Source: Vesta saturnalis
Lineage: Eukaryota; Arthropoda; Insecta; Coleoptera; Lampyridae
NCBI GenBank assembly: GCA_036346205.1
Contig: JARFJB010001662.1
Span: 1,607,001 to 1,671,000 of the forward strand
DNA: 64,000 nt
Reading direction: 5' to 3'
The translations under genes were made by a program, and so were the position numbers. Under the pieces are notes generated by a model that did no database searches, was not told the origin of the DNA, and saw only the letters and a program-made list of their open reading frames with translations. This document shows positions 33,641 to 46,194 of the stretch, one piece after another (position 1 is the stretch's first letter; each line of letters starts with the position of its first letter).

Positions 33641-34410
33641 AATTTATACGGCAGTCAAACTTAACCTCTATTAGATTTGCAGCTCAAGTCCTTTTGGGTA
33701 TTCAGAACTAAAGCCATCCATTTAAGAATGCTAAAGTATCTAAAGAGTTTGGCGCAAAACTATCTAGCAATAACAATATTCTTATTCGCCCCGAAAACTT
33801 CCTTCACTGGATTTTGTTAATTAATGTTAATGATGTATCTTCTTTATTTTTATTTTTGGAATATGAAGAACGTAATAAGCACAGCCATAAAATTTTTCCA
33901 ATCAAAAAGGATTTTTAGTGATGGAACAGTAGTTTTAGTGATACAATTTATTATTTAAGAAAGCCTATAGGTAACTGATATTCTTATTCTTTTAGGAATA
34001 CGACGTATTGCGTAAAATTTTGTTTTAAAAAGGATATATATTTTAGTAAATTATAATTTGATTCGTTACTTTTATCGTCTATTATCTGTCAGGCAGTCCC
34101 CACGCGCTTTGCTACGCCCCTTAATGGTTTTTTGCCTCCCACTTTCCTTATCCCCTCATTTTTAGTTTTCCCTCAACTATTTTCAGCTAATTGTTCGAAA
34201 AAACTCCTCTTGTCAAAATTCCCTATATACCAAGTTCCATTTACATTGATTCAGTCCTTTCCGAGTTTATCGATTACCCTCTATTTTTTCTAAATAAAAT
34301 AGTTATCATCTCGACAAAGATATTACTTTGCTTACGATATGGTGTCCATTATCTTTGCTTCTTTCCGCCTCATCTCTAACGAAATATCTTGAGAAGGTAA
34401 ATGAATTTTT
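33641..34410. other. AT-rich stretch without recognisable gene
   Basis: No feature supported. Confidence 0.45.
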
Positions 34411-34634
34411 TTTACTAATAGTATTCCTGAACAGGCTAAGATGCTCAACAATTCAGGAACACTTGGAGGGTGTAGGGATACAGTTAGGGTGCCGAGAAAC
34501 GTATATGAATGGCTACCTTAAAATTTAAAAGGTTAGAGGAAAGAGGAACTGGGTAGTGCATTCCATAATTCGGTCGCTGTGTGGAAAAATGTAGATTGCG
34601 CCAGTGTAGTGTGACAAGATGGAATTTTGAGTGC

Positions 34635-34850
34635 TTATTTATGGTGTGAATGGATAAACCGAGTGTTCCTAGCGAAGATGGCCTGCGAAGGTATTAAGGA
34701 GTGTATTCCGGAGGCACACTTGCTATGGTAATAGCGATACAGCAAGGAAAGAACCGAAACCATTCTTCTATGCTCAAGGGACTGTAGGTTACAAGTCAGA
34801 GACGGGTCATTTATAAGACTTATAGCACTTTTTTGGATGCGATTTACCAT
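34635..34850 (-). pseudogene. LINE copy D C-terminal fragment
   Basis: Contains VNRIQKSAISLINDPSLTCN and SLEHRRMVSVLSLLYRYYHS, the conserved post-RT segment of jockey-like elements, and ends near FARNTRFIHSH. Frame is open for 71 codons. Confidence 0.75.
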
Positions 34851-35347
34851 ATCAAGGGCGTGTTGTAGAGCACTGACTCAGAGGCGGAAATTGTATTCCA
34901 GATGAGGTCGAATTTTGACTCTTACACAGTAAAAGGTTTTGTTGCGATGGAAAGTACTGTTTAGATCCGTGTAGAAAACCTAGTTTACGGGTAGCTGTTT
35001 TGCTGACTGATAAAAGATTGTCAACCCATCATCCCTAACATAGAAATAAGCTTTGAAAACTTATTGTTGTGGGAAAACTGCGAAAAACTACAACGTAAAA
35101 TGCTGTCGTCTGCAAAACAATGAATCGGGTTAGTTCTTAAGGAAATGAGGTCTGTACAGCAGTAAAAGTGTGGAAGCTATCACTGATCCTTGGGGTATGC
35201 CCACGTTAATAGTAGTTTCTTTCGAAAAGAAGCCATCGACGACAACGCATATACGTATTTGTTGCTTGGCAAATAGACACTTGCGCCAAACCTGGTCAAA
35301 AGCCTTTGTAATATCTAAAGCTACTACGACTGTTTTACCGGACCACT

Positions 35348-35764
35348 CTAATGTGTTATTCCAAAGTTGGATGACATATGAGATAAGATCACCCTTGAAC
35401 GGCTCTGCCTGAACTGGTGGTCGTTCAGGAGTTTATTGGACTCAAGGAACGAAAGTAGTTGGTGGTTGATTACTTTTTCCATGATTTTCGATAGAATGGA
35501 GGTGATAGCTATTGGTTGACAGACTGAGGGATAGGTTTTGTCGCCCTTTTTAAGAATGGGTTGAACATTTGCCAACTTCCACGATGAGGGAAACTCTCTA
35601 GATGACATGAACATCGAAAAGAGTTTGGACAATACATGTACTAATTCGGAGTAGCATTTTTTAAGAACGATAGCTAGAATACAGTTAAGACTAGTGGCCT
35701 TGCTTGAGTCAAATTTATTGATAATTGATTCTAGGAGTTTGTGCCGAAAGTGGATTGGTTTCAT
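35348..35764 (-). pseudogene. LINE copy D reverse transcriptase fragment
   Basis: A 138-codon open frame covering the fingers and first palm motifs, ending as DHQFRQSRSRVILSH. The usual KATGPDG motif reads KATSLNC, a decay sign. Stops follow before the GIPQGS box. Confidence 0.75.
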
Positions 35765-36870
35765 AGCGTATGTGGTAGATTTGGGCGATGGTACAATTTT
35801 ACCACAATCATTGAGACATTAATTTGATGCAAAGTAATAGATAGAGAGGTTGGCTTTGTCAGCAGGATCAGCTACTACAGCTCCGTCGCGAGACGTCATG
35901 GGAGGAAAGGAAGGTATACTAAAGTTTTACTGATGCGTTTAGCTAATGACCAAAATTTACAACTACCCAAAACACATGAGACTAATTCTTTGCAATGACG
36001 TTCTTCAAATATCTTTTTGGCCTCGGTGATGATGTTTTTGCATCTGTTACTTGCGGCAATACAGTCGGCGTGGGTTTCGACTGATTTATTTGATTTCCAT
36101 TTGGTATAGAGTTTATGCTTTTGAGATAATGCATCAGTGCAAGCCCTATTAAACCAGAATTGGGCACGGGCATGACCTACATGATTATATTTTTTGGGAA
36201 TGTACAACTCCATACCAGGGATTCTAATTTTTTCGGAAATGATTTGTGTGAGGTCACATGATACAGTAAATACTTCTGCGCAATGATCTGCGTGATTGGT
36301 GGTAGATGAAAATTGAAGCCAATTGGAGTGGACATTAAAATCTCTCAGAATTGAGATGTCGAAAGATGGAAACTATGATAGGAGGTAGTTTATTTTCAAG
36401 CTAAGGTAATCACAAAGATCTTGGAAGTTATTATCATTAGGAGACCTATAAAAGCAACAGTAGAATTTCACAAACTGGAAACCCAGATGTTTGAACCAAA
36501 TCGCGTAAAATTTTTTGTTTTCCAAATTCTCCTACAACCTACATAGTACTTGGTATACGCACATACTGCGCCTTGAAGGCGAAAGTTGGAGTGGAAGTTG
36601 TACCTGGAAAATTGCAGGTCAGGCGAATCAATGCTTCCAGGAGAGACTTGTGTTTCTAATAGAAACAGAATGTCCGGTTGCACTTGTTCAATATGCAGGT
36701 GAACAGCATTAAGATCGGACCCGATACCACGTATCCGAGTCCTGCCCTCCGGGGCATCAGAATAGGGAAGAATGTTATTCCTGGCAGATCTTGCTTTTCT
36801 TAATCTTGGTTTTGGCGTTGGCGAATTTTGCCCTCCACCCCCCACCCCCCAGACCCCCTTCCCCAATTCT

Positions 36871-39800
36871 TGAGACGTATTGAGGTATCGATGTGAGAGT
36901 GTGGGCGTCTCTCCCTACTCACCTGGGGTATAGCGTCTGTGTTAGAATTTGTCATTTTAAGGGTTTAGCCGTTAAAATGCCACGCTTGGCTAGTGCGTGT
37001 TGGCGAATACATACGGAATAAAGGAGATAGTGGCCAGTAGCCCTTAGCGAACTCAGAAAATTGGTAAACTTTAAAGAGAAGCATCCTTTAATGATACGAT
37101 TTTGGGTATGTTTTCTGAACGTACTGAACTTCGTTATCACTGCTTGACGTATACAATGATTCTAATAAGTTTACCTAATGTTTAATAATAATCATTTATG
37201 CTCTTCTTTTGACTAGTTCGACATTTTTTAAAAAAGTTAAAATAGGGCGGAGTTAGCCATACATATGTCATCAACTCAGATACACAAACTTGCGGGTACG
37301 CTGTCATAATTAACGTTAAAAATTTGATTGACTGTACATACATGATTGATCTATGTATACTGGTAGGTATAATCAAATGCATACTGCGAAAGTCATTGAT
37401 ATAGGGTTATAACTATAGTGACGCTCAAAAGCAAATCTCTTTATTATTGCTACCAGGTGTTGGTTTCGTCAGATAGTAGGTTTTCAATAACTTGATTTAC
37501 AACAAAATTTAAAGTAATAGTTGAGATGTTAAAATGGTTCAAAGAAACGTAATACGTGAAAGTTTTTAGAAGTAATGTTGAAAATTCAAGTCTTATCTAG
37601 ATGTTATTTCGTTAAATATAATTTCAGTTCTTATTTTCATTTCAGATGCTGTACATATTCAGTTACACAGAATAATTCGCGTTGTCTATTGAAACCAATC
37701 AGATGTTCCTACTTTTCAAAAAATGGACCAATGTAGTGTCGGTTAAACGATTTAAATAAGCAATAGTATAGTCATCTGTACCAATAGTGATTGTCATAAT
37801 GATAATGTTCCAATTCTAAACTCTAAAAGAAGCTGAAGGCTAAAGAGTATAGGATGGAAGCTTTTATTTAAAGTGTAGTTGTATACCAGTAGCTGAAAGT
37901 AAATATATCTCTTTTATACAAGAACCTTTTTATGAATTACTATAGGTACTGATTATTAGATCATGCCATGTTATATTCAAGTTTAACAGTTGTCCCAACA
38001 GTTTGATTTATTTAAATCCACTAATACGTACAATTATGCATTTACCTTCGATAACGAGTTTTAGTGAGACAACATTGTAGCATTACTACTGTCTACGCCG
38101 TTTAAAGGAATCTGACAGATACATATTTGACTATTTGATGCATTATTGAATTTTAGAGCTAAAATGTGAGTTTTTGAGTATATTGAATATTTTTCTGGTA
38201 TAGCCTCATTGGTAACAATATGGACTATAAGAAGTTCTACAATGTCATTGAAAATTATTGCAAACTTTGGTAACTTAAAGATTGTATCTTGGCAGTGTAG
38301 ATGGTAATTTCTATGATGGCGTAAAAACTGCTATCACAGCGGGATAGGGAAAGGGAGAACAAATTCAGACCCTATAAGTTAATTAAACAATATCTGTTGG
38401 TATTTGTATTATATTTTTGGGCCGAAATCTAGACACAAACGGAAATGTCAGGCATCTCTACGAGCTTCAACTATTAATGGCTACTTGAGTACTTGTACGT
38501 TAGCTTTAGCACGCCGAGGTTCGTGCTTTGACGTTTGAATTGACTTTTAATGACTATTTTTTGAGAGTTTAATGTAAAAGGTTCGATTTATAGCTGTACA
38601 AAGCAGAAACTTTGCACCCCGGAGTCAGTATTGTGTGGACTGAGAGACTATCTCGTTTTCGGTTGCGTTCCAACTAGAATTTAGGATTTTAAGTAAGGGA
38701 CACTTGTCCTTAGATACGCTTAGGTGGTTTAATGGTACACACAATCTACAGAATTCTGGGGAGATCTACTGTTGGACACTGGTAACGTTAAGAAAGAAAT
38801 TCGTGAACGATTTTTAGATTAATATTGTGGGTTAAATCTATTGTGTGTGAAGTAAATAATCGGGATAAGCTAAGTATAAAAAACGTTGTTTTGATTAGTG
38901 TCAAAAGAAAGTGTAGCGCACCAAAATACGCGAAAAAGACCTCTAGATTTTCATTAGTGATGGCAACGATTACGCCTTAAATGTGTACTTACTAGACATT
39001 TATATTAAACCAATTTCCGACCAATAGGATTTGTTGTTTTTATTGGTGTGACTTGTAGGTGAAATGGTTAAGCCGTTAGATATTTCGTGCAACTCCGATC
39101 TACAAATTTAAGTTCAGGGTTTAAGTGTGAATATGTGAGAGCTTACGACACGAATAAGGATGAATACTAATTATTCAGAGTAAGGTAAGGGGTAGAAAAT
39201 AATTGATTTTATTATTATGTGAGTTAACTACCCTGACGAGTTTCTGGTTGAGTAAAATGTTGAATATTAACAAGCGCTCATAATGTACTGAGGCTATTTT
39301 CTTGTGTTCAAACCATAGTTTCAGGTTTCATCGTGAGGACTAAAGGCGTGTGACCAAAAGAGGGCGGATACAAGGTAGATACACTTATCTTTCACTGCTA
39401 ATTGCGTATGCATGCCTTTTATTTGCATACTATATTGTCACCGGGTGTGAAAATTTTAAGCAAGTTACTTTAGATAATTTTTTTCGCCTCATTTTTCGAG
39501 ATTTTGGTTTTAAAAGTCAAAAGATTTAAAATGTTTTGTTACTGCTTTTGAGGATGTTCGGGTGTTTTTGTTACAAGTTAAAATCTGGATTTTCAATTCA
39601 GTAAGGACGTATAGGTTTTTTGTTGTTGGTTGTCATGAATAATGTTAATTCTCAAATTTAATTACGTTTCACTCACAGGTCAGGTGAGCTTACGTTACAA
39701 TTAGAGTAGTATAAGTTTTTCTCGCTATTTTAAGGTTTAGAAATTTTGTTAATGGAAAGGGGAAATTATGCTCTTTTAAAATGAAATTGTTGTATAATTT

Positions 39801-41369
39801 ACCATTGATGTTATAAAGCTTTACATTGTATTTCGGACTAGAATTTGTCATACTTAATTTAAAATGGATTTCTTTGTTAGAACTAATTTACATTAAAATC
39901 GTAAATATCATATAAATTTTCCCAAAATTTAAAATTAAAAACGCAATTTGTTATTAAGATATAAAATTTTAAGTTGTTTTTCATATTAAGTTTCTGTTAA
40001 CATCCATTTGAGAAATTGTGGCAAGGTTCTTTTGTGGTAAAGTATACCGATTCGTTTTAGTTAGAAATTATCATTATAGGAGAAAGCAATATTTATCTGA
40101 ACTACAATATGACCTCAGTAAAATTTAAATGCATGTGCACCGTATAGTAGATAAACCTTCAGTTACTTTAAAACTGACAAGACAGTTTCTATGTGAAAGT
40201 GCGGAATTAAAAGAAATATTTTACCGAGGAGTGTTCGTTTTTTGCGCGGTTGATATTGAATTTAGGGAGCAGTATGATTGGTTGTTGGTATTAAAAATTG
40301 AATATGGCGCAACTGAAGGATTTTTGAATGGATGTCTTTAGTCCTAGTCTTGATCTGGTTAAATGCAGTTGTGAGTGGAAGGGAGGGCACAGATATTAAC
40401 GTCGACGTTCCCGTTCCTTCCGAACGTATCGTGGACAGCGCGTCCTTTTCGCCTTTGTGCGGTTTTTGTTGGAGGTTCACCAGGCTGGGGAACTTTACGT
40501 GGTTTATTGTGGTCATCTAAACCTACCTATTGGTTCCGAAATTGGGAGAGTGTTTCACATCAAATACTGCCTGATTTATAGAACTCTAATCGCTTTTGCG
40601 GATTTTATATACTGTTTATGGTGGAGTATTGTGTGCCCGAACCTTATTTGCGTGCCCCTACAAACAGCATGTAGCAGACCAGTTCTCACTGTACATAAAT
40701 TTGTAAATAGTTATTATAAATCCTAAATAGACTTGTAAATAAAGCTATCTTATTAAGTTAATATCGTGTAAATAATATCGTGCGTAAAAGCTTTTTGTGT
40801 ACATAAACTTTACAACATCGAATTCAGTCAAATAAAACGTAACGTTATTGATCTTGGTATTTAAGAGTCGCTGCATTTGTTTGCCGTTTGAAAGTTATTA
40901 AGCTAAGACCTGAAGGAGAAGTTTTCAATAATATTTGAGAATGTAATTTAACTTTGCATATTCATAGTGTTTGTGTTTATTTTACATTTGTCCGTGTTTT
41001 CGCCAAATTACACCGAAGCAAACAGATGAACTTAGTTGTCCTTGTTGAATTCTTAGCCCATTTATGTTGTTTTAGGTAAGTTTGACGACCCACTTTCATC
41101 TGTGTTTGTAATATTTTAAGAGTGAATGTATGAATCTACTTCAGGTTTGTGTGCATAAAAATTTCACGTTGTAGAATTGGTAATTTTCAAGAAGGTTTTA
41201 CATAAATGTTTTGAATTTAGCAGTATTTAGGTAACATTAACTTTGAACTAAGGTAGAAGGCCATAGATTGCAAGTTTGACCGATTGAGAAATAGGGTAGT
41301 ATCTCCTCCCATAACCAAATTTTAGGTAAACAGCCACGAATTAGTACGGCCGCAAATTTAAAATATGTA
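36871..41369. other. Long intergenic stretch without recognisable gene
   Basis: About 4.5 kb, AT-rich. Open frames around 40129-40726 have no known domain, lack splice evidence and overlap each other on both strands. The stretch 40.6-40.8 kb contains TGTAAATAAAGC, a polyadenylation-like signal, but no transcript model can be built. It may be intron of the adenylyl cyclase gene. Confidence 0.4.
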
Positions 41370-41834
41370 CGGGAAAGACGTGTACCTTGGGACGGTTTTA
41401 CCTTGGGACAATTGCTATTACGATTTTTGAACTTTAGTGGCAAATCTAGGAACTACATCATTATGTTGGGAGGAATGTTGTGAGTAAACGAACGCACCAG
41501 CTTGCTTGTCAGAATTCATTCTTGATGACAAATGGTGAGTGTGTTTTCGATACTGTGAAGTAAAATTTACGAACGTTTTAAAGACGTGCAGAACACCGCA
41601 GTAAGTACTATTACTCATATATATTCACACAGCATTATTGATATATGATTTCTGTACACAATGTGAAACAGTTTTTATGAAATCTCTGCAGTTGTGATTT
41701 TGAGGAAATTTTGAAAGACATGTGCATGTTTGTATCTTGGGACACTGTTTTGGTTGCACCCGAGGTACAACCAGATAATAAACCAACAAACCGTCTCGCT
41801 GCTGATGACTTTATTGCAGTTGGGGGAGGAGTGC

Positions 41835-43578
41835 TACAGGAAAGAAAAGATTAAAAGCAGATGCAGAAGCGTTAGGGGCCGCTGCTAAAGAAATTCTTTT
41901 AAAAAGAGGAACGTTACGACAAGTTGCCAGCGCCCACCGAGTTTCCAGAAGTACGCTCGTTAGGCACATTCAAAAACATAAATCATCTGGAGAAGCAAAC
42001 TTCAAGTATACTGCAAACAATGCGACACATAAAGTATTCACCACTGAACAAGAGGAGGAATTGCTTTCATATATTATAAAGCAGCACAATGGAGCTATGG
42101 TGTTACCGTGGAAGAAATGAAAAAGTTAGCTTTGCAATATACGAAAGTTAACAACATTAAGTTGTCCGACCCGTGGATTGTTAATGAAGCTGCGGATCGA
42201 CAGTGTTACAGCCACTTCAGAAAATCCCACAAAAGAAGAATATCTCTCCGCAAACCTGAAGCTTAGGAAGAATGGCCTGTTTCAACAAGGCAAACGTGAC
42301 AATTTTTTTTGATAAACCGAGGGATATCTATTCAATATATGAACTCACACCTCAGAATGTATGGAATCTCGACGAAACCGGTTGTTCCACTGTTCACAAG
42401 CCGGCTCGTGTGCTACGCGACATTAAGGGGAAGCAAATAGGAGCGGCCACTTCTGGCGAAAGAGGGTTAAATGTAACCATGATAGCCCGCGTTAATGCTG
42501 CAGGGACATTTATCCCACCAGTACTCCTTTCACTCCGGATCCACTTTCAGGACCATATGATTAATAATGCGCCTCCTGGAACCCTTGGTATGGCGACTTC
42601 AAGCAGATGGTCTAATGCGCAGTTGTTCGTGCGAGAAAGTGTTGCTTATAATTGACAACCATGAGAGACACCTTTCAATAGCTGCCATTACTCTAGCAAG
42701 GGAAAATGAAAGCATATTCTTCACTTTTCCCTCACACGCGAGCCATAAGCTGCAGCTTCTCGACAGATCAACCTTCAGACCTTTCAAAAGGTACTACAAT
42801 AGGGCCAGCAAAGACAGGATGCTCGATCAAGCTGGTAAACTCATTTCAATTTACGATGTATCGACATTGGTAGGACAAGCATTTCCATTGGCTTTCACAC
42901 CGAACAACATCTCAGCGGGATTCACAGTATCTGGTATATGGCCATTCAATGCAGACGTATTTGAAGACCATGAGTTCTTGTAGCTGAAGTAACAAACAGA
43001 CCATACGAACCTCATGATGAAAGCATAATTCAAGAGAAGGAGACGAAGGTAGAAACGCCATCAACAGGCAGTGCACCTGTCACAGCGAAGACTCCAGAGG
43101 AACTTCGTCCATTTCCTAAAGCACCACCTCGCAGGCGTGGTGCAGGATGCCGAAAACCTGGAAAATGCATAATTGCAACCGACTCACCAGATTTTCAAGA
43201 AATCAAGCTGCAGAAACTGAAAAATAACAAACCTTTTGTTCGGGCGAAACAGATCGTTGAGAAAGTTTTAATTCGAACCCGAACTTCAAGACAGCTCCGA
43301 TGGAAGTCGTTTTGCTGACAGCTCTGATGATGAAGAAGACGAGTCGGATTTCTTCGATGCAGCTCCACTCAACTGTTCCAAGGGCAGTTGGGTGTTAGCC
43401 AAGTTTGATCTCTTTGGAGGCTGCTGTGAAATTTTTGCGAGTGCGAAAAGTTCACTTCGTTTTTCCTGACGTTGTCGTTAGTAAGTCCTGGATAGTGAAG
43501 ATATTGGCTGAGCCTACCATTCGTCGAGGACAGTATTCCTTCAACATCAAATTTCCTGGAAATATTTACCTTAAATGA
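41835..43578 (+). pseudogene. pogo-like transposase (CENP-B/DDE_1 type) pseudogene
   Basis: N-terminal helix-turn-helix near 41880-42060 (LRQVASAHRVSRSTLVRHIQ, FTTEQEEELLSYIIK), then VTVEEMKKLALQYTKVNN. After a frameshift come HFRKSHKRRISLRKPEA and the main frame from 42272: NVWNLDETGCSTVHKPAR with catalytic Asp 1 and SGERGLNVTMIARVNAAG. Another frameshift leads to LLIIDNHERHLSIAAI (Asp 2) and SHKLQLLDRSTFRPFKRYYN (Asp 3), TPNNISAGFTVSGIWPFN. The C-terminal tail includes PFPKAPPRRRGAGCRKPGKC, an acidic SSDDEEDESDFFD patch and VKFLRVRKVHFVFPDVVVS, ending at TGA 43576-43578. All three catalytic Asp survive, yet at least three frameshifts and one stop break it. Confidence 0.9.
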
Positions 43579-43595
43579 TGTATGAATTTCAGTAG

Positions 43596-43738
43596 GTATT
43601 TTCGCGGAGCAAATCCCGAATACATTCAGGGTTTTTTGCATGCGCACTTCAACGTTTCCGTTCACGGCCCACGTTAATATTACAGATGCGCATGCGAAAA
43701 TGTACTGAATGCATTCGGGATATGCTCCGCCAAAATAC
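43596..43738. mobile_element. Small palindromic MITE nested in the pogo element
   Basis: A 143-bp sequence with 34-bp inverted ends: GTATTTTCGCGGAGCAAATC then CCGAATACATTCAG, against CTGAATGCATTCGGGATATG then CTCCGCCAAAATAC. An inner pair (GCATGCGCA / TGCGCATGC) extends the hairpin. It lies just 3' of the transposase stop codon. Confidence 0.75.
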
Positions 43739-44054
43739 TTATTATAAACATTTAAGTACACTTAGTTTTTATTATTAAAATGAATTCAGTACTACTCATA
43801 TTCATTTATACAATACGATTTTATCCCTGTCCCAATGTACAACCACCCCTGTCCCAAGGTACAAGACCCGTTTGTACCTTGGGACAAATTGCACTGCATT
43901 GTTATGTGATGAGTACCGACTACTTCATTGATCTATTGGCAAAATGGGTATTGACCTTGCACTAGCCAAAACTGCATTCTTTCACGGGGATTAATTGCAA
44001 TTCAATTTTATTCAAATGCCAAGAAGTAAAGTCCCAAGGTACACGCCTTTCCCC

Positions 44055-46190
44055 TCTCGATAATTAGTTGGATTTAATAGCAGTATTTGTAATCTCCCCC
44101 CGAACAGCGAAAGCAATAATTAACGAAACTTGGTGATTTAAAGATTTAAAATTAAGAATTTTAGTAGAAGCTAATTTCATTGAGTTAAAGTTTTATTGAT
44201 TTGTTTTGAAAGCGACCTGATGGCAAGTTCCTAACTTTGACGCATTTAGTTTCAAGTAGTTTTTTTATATAGTATATTATTAAATAGTTTTTGTGTAACG
44301 TAACAAATTAGACAATTTTGAGTGACGTTTGCCTTGTTTATGTCTAATTATTTTATTTTGGGTTCAATTGATGACAATTTTCGAGATGATTAGTATTTGA
44401 GTTTTGACTTTTCAATAATTAAGCGAAACATTTAGTGTTGTAAATTTTTTTTTCGTTTGAGTGTATTTGGTTTACAAGCGTTGGGGGTAACGTAACGTAA
44501 GGGCCATTGATCCCCAACAGCTGATTTGCACGCACGCTTCCTTAGCATTTGAATCGTGTTGATGTTTTGGAGATTTGTTCTAGAGCTAAAGTTCCGAAAC
44601 ATCTCCTACGTGCCCCTGGAGGTAGCCCACGTAAAGATAAGAGTGACTTTTGACTGTTTAAGCCTGATTTATCTACGTGTGCCCAGGTGTATTGTTATCT
44701 ATTTGGTTGAACAACAGGCTGGCGCCCGTTACACGACTTTACCCCAATTGCGACGCATCCTTGTTTGCAACTTTCGACAATACGACAAACCAGCTTTAGT
44801 ATTTTGAAATTCAAAAACACGCCCACAGCCCTCTGTCCCACCTAGATAGTCCCGTGTACATTTATTATCTGTTACCTTCCGTGCTAATTTGGTTTTCGAC
44901 CATAACAATATAACCGATTAAGATCGAGTGGCGCCTAAGTTAATTACTTGTATACGACCACACGATGTCAGCGTTTGGTATCAACACTGCAGGACGCTAC
45001 ATTACAACCTGCGACCTCCTGTTGAGTTACTCAGGCATAAATCGATGTTCCGTATGTGCATATTATATTATATATTCGGTGAAAAGGAACCTGTAGATTT
45101 ATTACCAAAAAGATCGGCGAAGGTATCTACATTCAGGGAATTTACGAGTTTTTATAATTGTGCACATTCTGCTGCTTCTTTAACATAATAGTAATAATTT
45201 TATTCAGTAATATTTGAAATATTAGTGTAAATCGGTGCAAATTAAAATAAAAAATAATTACATTTTGATGTATTTTTATAGAGCTGCTATTTCCAGTATT
45301 ATTAATTTAGCAAAATAATGTTAAATAAGGTAGATTGCTAGCTTTAGCTGTTTTTACTCGTAATCCCTTAGGAGTAAAAGAAACATTAGTTCCTAAAAGT
45401 AAAGTGTACGTTTTAGTCCCTGTTGTGATAGAAGTATACATTGGAAGGAAGTCCCTTGCATGTCGGGACTAAAATAGTTGATTTATTCTATTAATTATAT
45501 AATTAATTAACATAGATATTTATCCCGTTAGTTAAGGTTTTCTGTGTTCAAGCAAGGTTTATCACGAAACTTATACGCTGACTGGGCTTTGTAAATCTGG
45601 ACGACTGAAATAAATTATTATCTTTTATGTTATTAATTGTTTAAAAAACTGGTCATTATTTCTCATATCTACTGTGCTCTATAACCATATGTTGTAGAGT
45701 AGGTAAAAGACGGTTGATCCATAATGAACAAAAAACAGAAGTTCGTTAAAAAAATTCCAGTTGCCAACTTTGTTTTCTTAGGTATGTATATCGATAGGAG
45801 ATACCAGTTTACATTGCCTTACGGAAATTAGGTTTCGAGGAAGTTGAAGGTCCACTAACTTTTTACTTTAACTCTCAAATTTAATAAATGTCGTTTATAT
45901 CAGCCTATCAAGTCGGAATTACTTAATAATGTTAGTTAAATTATTCTCATAAGGGTTTTTATTGCTAGATCATGCAAATTTTCCTCTTATCATTGGTTTT
46001 ATAAATTTAATTGACTTTTATTTGAGCAGTAAAATGAAATGCTCAAAAGAATCTATTAACGAGGCAGTATTTATGCTGCCTGAAATTCATGAAGTAGTAA
46101 GTGTGTGGAACTTAAGTTAGAACATTTCGGTATATACTACTGTTTGTTCACTGAAAGTTATTTTTAGTATCTACTTCTAAATAATTTTTC
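44055..46190. other. AT-rich stretch, possible intron of the adenylyl cyclase gene
   Basis: No open frame with a recognisable domain. It lies immediately downstream (minus strand) of the donor at 46194 and so is intron if the gene model holds. Confidence 0.4.
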
Positions 46191-46194
46191 TTAC

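Larger units (their letters stand above)
34415..36870 (-). mobile_element. Jockey-like LINE, minus-strand copy D
   Basis: Endonuclease N-terminus at 36870-36468 (IRGIGSDLNAVHLHIEQVQ, DILFLLETQVS); the rest of the endonuclease is reduced to 36230-36460. Then a deletion joins it to linker pieces at 36213-35896 (ELYIPKKYNH, FNRACTDALSQKHK). RT pieces follow at 35764-35348 (LLESIINKFDSSKATS, EFPSSWKLANVQPILKKGD, QPIAITSILSKIMEK). GIPQGSVIAS lies near 35180-35210 and, after a frameshift, CFADDSILRC near 35115, so the catalytic FADD box survives here. C-terminus at 34850-34635 (AISLINDPSLTCNLQSLEHR, VLSLLYRYYHSKC). The 3' end near 34415 has the same tail as copy A. Confidence 0.88.
41370..44054 (+). 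mobile_element. pogo/Tigger-like DNA transposon
   Basis: Termini are 23-bp inverted repeats with one mismatch: GGGAAAGACGTGTACCTTGG (from 41371) plus GAC, against GTCCCAAGGTACACGCCTTT (from 44031) plus CCC. The core GTACCTTGGGAC is iterated: 41382, 41398 and 41732 at the left, and 43829, 43851, 43874 and 44031 at the right. It encloses a plus-strand transposase pseudogene and a small MITE. Left flank reads TAC; the expected TA duplication is not clear at the right end. Confidence 0.85.

Noticed and set aside
33121..33674. Frames beginning GFEPTTCTLLEYR
   Set aside because: They are translations of the antisense strand of the tRNA-like genes; the repeated peptide reflects the repeat unit.
40129..40726. 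Cluster of overlapping frames on both strands
   Set aside because: None has a recognisable domain, splice support or consistent composition; kept as intergenic.
43369..43761. 130-codon minus-strand frame
   Set aside because: Covers the pogo C-terminus in antisense and the palindromic MITE; openness is accidental.
44700..45190. LTR element with TGGCGCCC motif and an 86-codon frame after it
   Set aside because: The frame has no gag-like motif (no zinc knuckle or capsid pattern) and no matching LTR was found.
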